Below are positions 28,791-35,136 of a DNA stretch of 35,136 bases, piece by piece. The stretch spans positions 146,250 through 181,385 of the forward strand of contig FJOG01000046.1 in NCBI GenBank assembly GCA_900073065.1, in the 5' to 3' direction. The first letter of the stretch is position 1; every line of letters begins with the position of its first letter. The DNA is from Phialocephala subalpina (lineage: Eukaryota; Ascomycota; Leotiomycetes; Helotiales; Mollisiaceae). Position numbers and translations under genes: made by a program. A model generated the notes under the pieces. The model made no database searches and had not been told where the DNA came from. It saw nothing but the letters and a program-made list of their open reading frames with translations.

Positions 28791-30779
28791 GTCGCATAGG
28801 GCAGAGGCTTCGAAAGAGACTTGAACGGGTGTGCAGGTCGAGCAAGTCGCGGCAATATAGGAAGACAAGAAGACAAAACGTTGGACGGAGACGCGAACTG
28901 AGACTTCACGGAAATTGGCCAATCTCATGCGCCAGAGCTCGATGTTCAATGACAATCGCAATACTACAACAAGAAGAATTTGACATATGATAATGATGAT
29001 AATGGACTCCTCTAGACTCCTTGCGCCTTGTCAATGAGGTCAGTGAACTCCAATATCATGAGCCACGATGTTGGTGGAAGTGGAATGCGCAGTGCTTGCA
29101 TGAATTGAAGACCTCGGCCCATTTTTCTTCCAACCTCAGCGTCGGCACGCTTTCTCCGGTGTGCCACAACTCGAGCCTGTGCTCAGCCACTTAGCCACAC
29201 CTCACTATCCTCACCGACTTGTTCGAATTTTGACCAAAGAACTTCTCTGAATTGCACGATGAATTCAAGGCAAACGGTCAGCAGCCTGCTCAGGCAGCTA
29301 GGTAGGACGAGATTGGAGTCATTGACGAGTGAGTCTTGAGACACAAGAACCTCTCAGGAGACAGAAAGACTTGCCCCCCAAGAAATATGGCGTATATTTG
29401 AACCATCTCTGAAAAGATGAGAATCGACTCAACAAGCGTGGGGGAGCTCTTCACTGCCGCAATTGGAGCCGTCGTACCGCAAACTTCGAGACGAGGTCCG
29501 GAATGGCTTCTCTGACTGCAGCATCTGCCGGTGAGGATCGCGAATGGGCATGCAAGGACGTTCCATTGCAGGAAAGACTGATGTTGATGGTATGATTGCC
29601 ACGATGGCATGTTGCACTCATTGGTGGGAGACACAACGCTGCAGATGCAGGTCTGGTCTGGAGAAAGCGTCGGGGCCAGCAGCTGGCCCTCTGGTTGGAA
29701 AGTTAGATAGAGTACCGTCAGCCCTAAATGCAGATGCCTTCAGGCTTCAGCGGGATTCTCAGCCCTGTGAGCAACAGAGTTTAAGACCATCCACCAAACA
29801 TCCTCGTCGTCGCCTCCTTGGCACTGTCAACCTCCTCGTCTGTCGATCCTCCCGCCAAATATGACGCACGTTAACGTTCGGGTGTGAGCATGCAGCCAAC
29901 AGGGCTGTGAAGGGTCGCAAGATGGGTCGCACACTGGAGATGCACTCTAATTTTGTGATGACCGAGGAAGGGCCAAGAAGACATAAAATGTGTTTGCAAC
30001 CCACATAAGATTTCCACCCTCTCTTGAAGCGCTGCTTCTCTTCTAAAATACTACAAATATACCCCATCCTATTACGCGCGCCGCTTGGGCACAATTGTGA
30101 CGGGTACCTTTCTCTCCTTTTCACTGCAGATATCGGGTTCGCATTCCTCCACCGTCCGCATTCGGGATCCTTGCAACGGCGCACATCGGTCCCTTGACTG
30201 GCTCCTCGGCCCTCACCCGTTTGATTATCAGAGGCACAAAACAGCTTTCTGCTGCGCTGGCTGCAGCAAACACGCAACTCTGCACCGGGTCTCGAGTGTT
30301 CTAGGCGCGTGGGAAAACGAAGTACAGAGTAGAAGAGGACGACGGGCACGTCCATGGGCAATGGACGAGTCGTGAGGTTGAGAAGAACGACGCCAAAGTC
30401 AGTTACCCGTTTTCCCTTCTGGATCATTCTCTAGTGCTGCCGGCTCACGGATGATCTTGGCCCCATCCCCCATCCTGCGCGACCATCTATTGCTGTTCTG
30501 GTTGTCAAACATTTCATTGCAATGTATTAGTTCTGTGTTACGTTGCGCGCATCTCTGCTGTTCTCTCCTCTCGACAGTAGGACAGAGAATGGACTTGACC
30601 TCGGTCGACCACATCCCCGCGTTATAAAACCCACAGATTACGTGGGATCTGCTTCCAGCAGGACGCTGACACTCCAGCAGCCAGTCCCAGAGAAACACCA
30701 AAGCTTCGGGAAACAGAACCACTGTGCGATCGAGGGGTTGGACGGCGAGCAATGCATATGGACGGCACAGATCTGAACG
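28791..30779. other. long intergenic region, nothing recognised
   Basis: About 2 kb between divergently transcribed genes. A 222-codon minus-strand frame (29759-30427) is the longest, but it has no motif and a Cys/Arg-rich chance-like composition. Promoter and leader sequences of the Zn2Cys6 gene to the right probably occupy the last few hundred bases. Confidence 0.45.
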
Positions 30780-32781
30780 ATGGAGACAGGCACCACCACC
30801 AAAGCCAATAAACAACGAAGAGCGAGTCGACCCAAGGTCAAGACAGGATGCAACAATTGCAAGTGAGTGCTATCTTGCCCTGCGAGCATCATGGCGCATC
30901 TGCTAACGTGTCTGCAGAGCTCGCAGAGTCAAATGCGACGAGACTCGACCCGAATGCAATAAGTGTGTACGGTCTGGGAGGAGATGCGAAGGATATCCGG
31001 CATACAAGAGGACTACAGATGTACCGATACCAATTGCTCCACGATCTTCCGATGCTTCGTCGTCGACCTCCTCCCCGCCGTCGTCGATAGCCTCGAGTTC
31101 CTCCACATCCTCACCACCCCCTCGCATACGGCCGATCATCAGGAAAGTGCCGCGAGTAGCATCTCGAGCTCTAGCACGAACAACGAACCCTCAAGCACCT
31201 GCGCGCGTCAAGTTTGCATCGCCAACGACCTACAGACCTGGGGGATTCGCTTTCAACGCACAAGAGGGGCAGTACTTCCAAGTCTTCCGAACACATACTG
31301 CAAGTGAGTTGTCAGGGTTCTTCGATTCGGAGTTCTGGACCAGAAGTGTTCTTCAGGAAAGCAATTCGGAAGCTTCAATCCGCCATGCAGTGGTAGCCCT
31401 GGGAGCTCTATACAAGACTTTGGAGAAGGCATCAGAGTCTCCGCCAGGATCACCAGAGAATGCCGCAACAACGCCTTACGATTCGGCGCCCACCCATTAT
31501 TATTTCGCATTGCAGCAATACGACAAGGCCGTTACACGATTACGAGAAGCCCTGGCAAATAACGAGACACGATCGCAACGAACTATTCTAATATCCATTG
31601 TCCTCTTCACTTGCTTCCAGTCTTTCACCGGAGACCACAGGCAAGCTATCATGCAGATCCAGCATGGACTCGGCCTCCTCGAGGAACGGCGGCAGGACTC
31701 CAAGCAACCTCTGATTCGGTGCAAGGACGAGGTCGTCGAAGAAGAGCTGGTACAGATGTTCACTCGATTAGCCATCCAAGCCAAGTCTTACGACATGGCT
31801 TTTCACTTTCCCCACCCATATGTGATACGGCTCTCACCGCAATCACGGAATGACCCGACATCACCACAGTCGCCATCTTCTCCATCGGAAGCCACATCAA
31901 CGGCATCAATGGAGGCAAACATCCCTGAAGTGTTCAAAACATCGAAAGAGGCTCGCTCGGCCCTGGATTCAATAACCGAACGCATAATGCGATTCAATGA
32001 GCAGCTCTCCTCATTCCATCCGGGACCAAACAACATCTTGCCGAAGTCAGTCAAGAGTCTTGCTTATGGATTCGGCATTCAGCTCAGCCAATGGGACAAG
32101 GCTTACGCGGAACTCCTCGAGTCTCGGCGCACGCCTGGAGTCACCAATACGGAGCGGGCGGGCATCAATGTCCTCAAGATGTTGCATTTGATGACTTCTA
32201 TCCTCTTCGTCACAGCATTCAGCACTACGGAGATGGAATTCGACAACTTCACAGGAAAGTTCAAAGAGATTGTTGATCTGGCCAAGGAGGTAGTCGTAGA
32301 CGAGGAGTTGAGTCTCGCACAAGCAAGATGCGGTACCATAGGTAATTGTCGGCACACATCTCACCGACCAGGCGCATACCGGGAAGAAGACAACTACGTC
32401 CACATCAAAGCCTCATTCGCACTAGATCTCGGAATCGTACCACCGTTATTCGTAGTAGCTACGAAATGCCGCGACAGAAAGCTTCGTCGAGATGCCATCG
32501 GTCTGCTGCTAGCAAGCCCAAGAAGAGAAGGAATGTGGGACAGTATCCTTTCCGGCCGAGTCGGCCAATGGATCATGGACATCGAGGAACAAAGCTTACA
32601 GCCTTGGACTGGACCTCTGAATGCAGCTGCGAGGGAAGTAGTGCCTGATGATCAGAGAATCATGGTTAAAGAGATTTTATTCGATTTACAGAATCGGGAA
32701 GCGATGCTTCGATGCGGGACGAGGGGGCTAAGAGAAGGGGACGTGGATCTCAGGGCTAAGGAGCAGAATATATGGTGGTAA
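30780..32781 (+). CDS. Zn2Cys6 transcription factor (648 aa)
   Basis: Exon 1 (30780-30862) and exon 2 (30918-32781) are joined by a 55-nt intron (GTGAGT, branch TGCTAAC, acceptor CTGCAG) that splits the zinc cluster, a common position in this family. The protein starts METGTTTKANK and has CNNCKARRVKC with cysteines 24, 27, 34, 41, 44 and 51, followed by EGYPAYKR. A Ser/Pro-rich linker (about 60-110) leads to APELSGFFDSEFW-like text (here TASELSGFFDSEFW), ALGALYK, and further helical blocks of the fungal-specific C-terminal domain. The 3' part (GIVPPLFVVATKCRDRKLRR and ASPRREGMWDS) is characteristic of fungal regulators. Its targets are unknown. Length is normal and no damage is visible. Confidence 0.88.
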
Positions 32782-33675
32782 TGGAATGGACGGAATATAC
32801 ACAGGTGCGTCAATACAGGATATATGAGATCGTGAGCAAGGCATGGCATGATGATTTGATGGATTTATATTTAATTATACGACAGTATGAGCTGTAGGAG
32901 GATTCTTGGATCTTGGATCTCTTCATCATAAGGGTATTGGTGTAAGATATCATGCTCTCGTGAGCTGGTCGGCGCTGGGGATTTGGATTCCACCATGTCT
33001 TCTTTTTCGTCATAGCATTTTATTCGGTGTTTTTTTCGTTTGAGAGCGGAAAATCAGCCAGCCGTTGGGCATTTTTAGGATGGCGGATCTAGTCAGTCAG
33101 TCGGGCAGCAATTGATACCATATCTTCAGCAAGCGTTTTTTCGTTTTATCTTTTTTCCCAGCCCTCGCTGTTCTGTTCTGTCGGTCGGGACTGTCAATGG
33201 TTTCAGAGGCCCATCCCGACATTATGTGGCTTCAGCCCCCTAAGCCATGTTTCCTTCTGCGAGAGGGGGGAGTGCCACAACGAACGATTATGCGGAGGTG
33301 GGAAAGAAGCAAACTTTCGGAGGCCCCAAGGATCCGTGGAAAGTCCATGGCGAGTGGATGTGAGACAGTATTATTCGCACACCGTTGCGTCGATGTTGCA
33401 CTGGACTGTTTTTGTGTTACTTGGTGGTACATTGGGCGGTGCATGAAGTTTGGAAGAGGGGTACAAGATGTCACGATGTCTTGGCGGCGAGGCTGATGCC
33501 CATGTGGAGTTCGGCTTGCGACGGCTCTCTGCTGCTTGAATTGAGTTTTTTCGCGGCCGGGCAAGGAGAGGGGAAGGGAAGCTGAACAACGGCATATGAC
33601 CGCACTACGATATGCAACAAAAAAATATTTCAATTGACTAGAAACTTGCTGTCCTCCCCCAGCAAAACAAAAAAT
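32782..33675. other. intergenic between convergent genes, nothing recognised
   Basis: About 0.9 kb holding the 3' flanks of the regulator and the cyanase gene. Several poly-T runs are present. No coding sequence is supported; the open frames on both strands lack motifs. Confidence 0.5.
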
Positions 33676-34412
33676 CTAAAACCGACTAAAAGGCAACCAC
33701 TTCCCCCTCAACGTGATAACCGCCCAATCAACCCCCTTCTCATCCGTCTCCTTCTCCACCTTGGTGCTGAACGCGATCGCGCTCATGATGCCGTCGCCGA
33801 ACTTCTCGTTGAGGACCGCTTTGTATGCGTAGCCGTAGTTTTGCACGATTTCGTAGAGCCGGTAGATGAGGGGTTCGACGGGGGGCATGGGTCCTGCTCT
33901 GTTTTTTTTCATTCGTTTCAGTCAGCTCTGGTCCCTATATTTCGGATCTGCGATTGTGGAGGGAGGGGCGAGGGAAGGATTGGGGACGTACCGGCCGCGA
34001 TCTGGGAATCCAAGCAACTGTTCTGCGAGCTTGGATTCAGGGACGCCGAGTATGTTTGAGAGCTTCTTGACGTCTTCGGCGGAGGCTTGGGCTTGGCCGT
34101 AGAAGAGGGCTGCGACGGCGACTTCGCTGCGGCCGAGTTCTTTGGCGATGGAGTCGAAGGTTAGGGATTTGGAGGCTTTGGCGTCGAAGAGGGTTTTGGA
34201 GGAGATGGGGAGGCGGTCTGTTAGTGAGGACTGTGGGGGATTGTGATGTTAGAATGATTTTGAGGTCTTTGAGGGGTTGGGTATGTGGTAATAGCTGAAT
34301 TGAGAGTGTTGGCGGTGGTGATGTTGTGGTGATGATGTTGTCGCGATGCGGGGTAATGAGGGGTAGATTTTGAACTCACGTCTAGGACTGCGATTTTGGA
34401 GTTGTCTGCCAT
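33676..34412 (-). CDS. cyn1: cyanate hydratase (cyanase), EC 4.2.1.104
   Basis: Exons 34380-34412, 33992-34230 and 33676-33898 join into 164 residues with introns of 149 and 93 nt in consistent phases. Cyanase converts cyanate and bicarbonate to ammonia and CO2 in the cytosol, as a decamer. The N-terminal helical domain ([28 protein letters not shown]) is followed by the highly conserved catalytic domain: [18 protein letters not shown], then [14 protein letters not shown], and the terminus [16 protein letters not shown]. The catalytic residues Arg104, Glu107 and Ser130 have the same spacing as Arg96, Glu99 and Ser122 of the E. coli enzyme. Length and all key residues are normal, so the gene should be functional. 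A CGG-TA-CCG palindrome lies about 110 bp upstream. Confidence 0.95.
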
Positions 34413-34523
34413 CTTGTCTGCTGCTTCTTGTTTCTGAATCGATTGATTGTTTGCGATTGAGTTTGAAGTTTTCGATGTTTATGAAGAGAGGAGAAGGCTG
34501 TTTGTTTATATTAATGCATAATA

Positions 34524-34533
34524 GCGGTACCGC
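34524..34533. promoter_or_regulatory. GCGGTACCGC palindrome upstream of cyanase
   Basis: A perfect 10-bp palindrome that contains CGG-N2-CCG, the form of site bound by Zn2Cys6 dimers. It lies 112-121 bp upstream of the cyanase ATG. Regulatory function is inferred from position and shape only. Confidence 0.35.
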
Positions 34534-34659
34534 GGATATATGTAATATTCTAGAACGTCATCAAATTGAATGCCGGGTAAATCCCGAGAAAACCCCGTAG
34601 CCCCTCTTTTCAAGGGGTTCAATTCCGGGTTTCTGGATTCCATTTGTAAAGTATATTCA

Positions 34660-35136
34660 AGTGCATTGCTTCTTTGGATTTAATATATATAATATACTTT
34701 ATATATAATACTTTATTTATTATTTTATTATTTTTAATAATATAATTATTTAAAAAATATAAAAATAAAAATAAAATTAATTTTAATTATTTATTTAAAT
34801 ATTAAAAAAATTAATATAATTCGAAATTAATTAATTATTAATTAAATTTAATATTAATTATATTAATTATATTTATAATATTATTATTAGAATTATATTT
34901 ATTTTAAATATTAATTTTAAATATTTTATAATATAATTTTTTTATTAATTAAATATATATATTAATTATTTACTATAAGAATTTATATAAAATTATTAGA
35001 ATAAATATTATATATTTAAATTAATAAATTTAATATAATATTTATATATTTTTTTAAATTCTTTAAAATTTATTTTTAATATTATTAATTTATTTATTTT
35101 ATTAATAATAATTAATATTATTAATTTTAATAAAAA
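34660..35136. repeat. third AT-only block (RIP-type), runs off the window
   Basis: Nearly pure A+T from about 34680 to the window end, like the blocks at 1-950 and 23990-24985, with no coding potential. Its start lies about 250 bp upstream of the cyanase gene. Confidence 0.8.

Noticed and set aside
29759..30427. 222-codon minus-strand open frame
   Set aside because: It has no motif, a Cys/Arg-rich chance-like composition, no matching intron signals, and lies in the upstream region of the Zn2Cys6 gene.
30399..30815. 138-codon minus-strand open frame overlapping the start of the Zn2Cys6 gene
   Set aside because: It overlaps a well-supported exon on the other strand and shows no family features.
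32333..32371. Possible intron GTACCATAGG...CCAG in the second Zn2Cys6 gene
   Set aside because: It is only 39 nt, shorter than the other introns here, and the frame is open without splicing.
34605..34640. GGTTCAATTCC resembling a tRNA T-arm
   Set aside because: The flanking bases do not form a 5-bp T stem, and no anticodon or acceptor arm precedes it.
1..35136. Telomeric TTAGGG arrays, CRISPR arrays or complete LTR pairs
   Set aside because: None was found at either end or inside the window.

Overview
The window looks like nuclear DNA of a filamentous ascomycete, probably from the Leotiomycetes or a related class (inference). The evidence is: genes split by 47-149 nt GT-AG introns with CTAAC/CTGAC-like branch sites, Zn2Cys6 regulators, a 2EXR-family protein, a fungal-type CorA-like protein, a Tad1-like LINE remnant, and blocks of almost pure A+T of the kind left by repeat-induced point mutation (RIP). 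No rRNA, tRNA, CRISPR array or prokaryotic feature was recognised.

Layout. 1-950 is an AT-only block. 950-3700 is decayed sequence holding a gene-like leader (TATA, intron, short ORF) but no recognisable protein. 3843-4530 carries broken pieces of a superfamily-1 (UPF1/NFX1-like) helicase, with its motifs in the wrong order. 5065-5934 is a frameshifted polysaccharide deacetylase. 6470-6756 is a LINE RNase H fragment. 7228-11671 is the main gene of the window: nine exons that splice cleanly into a 1332-residue protein with an RS-rich N-terminal part and a C-terminal CorA-like two-helix membrane domain with a GMN motif. 11827-14201 holds two related small Cys-rich genes and one secreted-protein gene with four exons. 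15691-20530 holds a Cys/Pro/Ser-rich lineage-type protein, an NTF2-like protein, a 2EXR protein, a Gly/Ser-rich gene with two frame slips, and a BTB-type gene missing part of its domain. 20750-23624 is a visibly GC-richer pair: a short-chain dehydrogenase-like protein and a Zn2Cys6 regulator. A palindrome-rich promoter follows, and then a second AT block (about 23990-24985). 25220-26308 encodes an ACMSD/6-methylsalicylate-decarboxylase-like amidohydrolase. 27924-28790 encodes a coiled-coil protein of unknown function, 30780-32781 a second Zn2Cys6 regulator, and 33676-34412 a cyanate hydratase. A third AT block ends the window.

How the parts relate. Fungal genes are mostly transcribed singly, so neighbours need not cooperate. 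The one plausible module is the dehydrogenase-like protein, its adjacent Zn2Cys6 regulator and the amidohydrolase across the AT block, which could form a small aromatic or secondary-metabolite catabolic cluster; this rests on position and family only. Cyanase is a stand-alone detoxification and nitrogen-scavenging enzyme. Damaged genes and transposon remnants are concentrated in the first 7 kb, next to the AT block. I see no convincing undescribed multi-gene system. The most unusual items are the RS-CorA architecture, the paralogous Cys-rich pair, the scrambled helicase relic and the palindrome cluster upstream of the GC-rich regulator.
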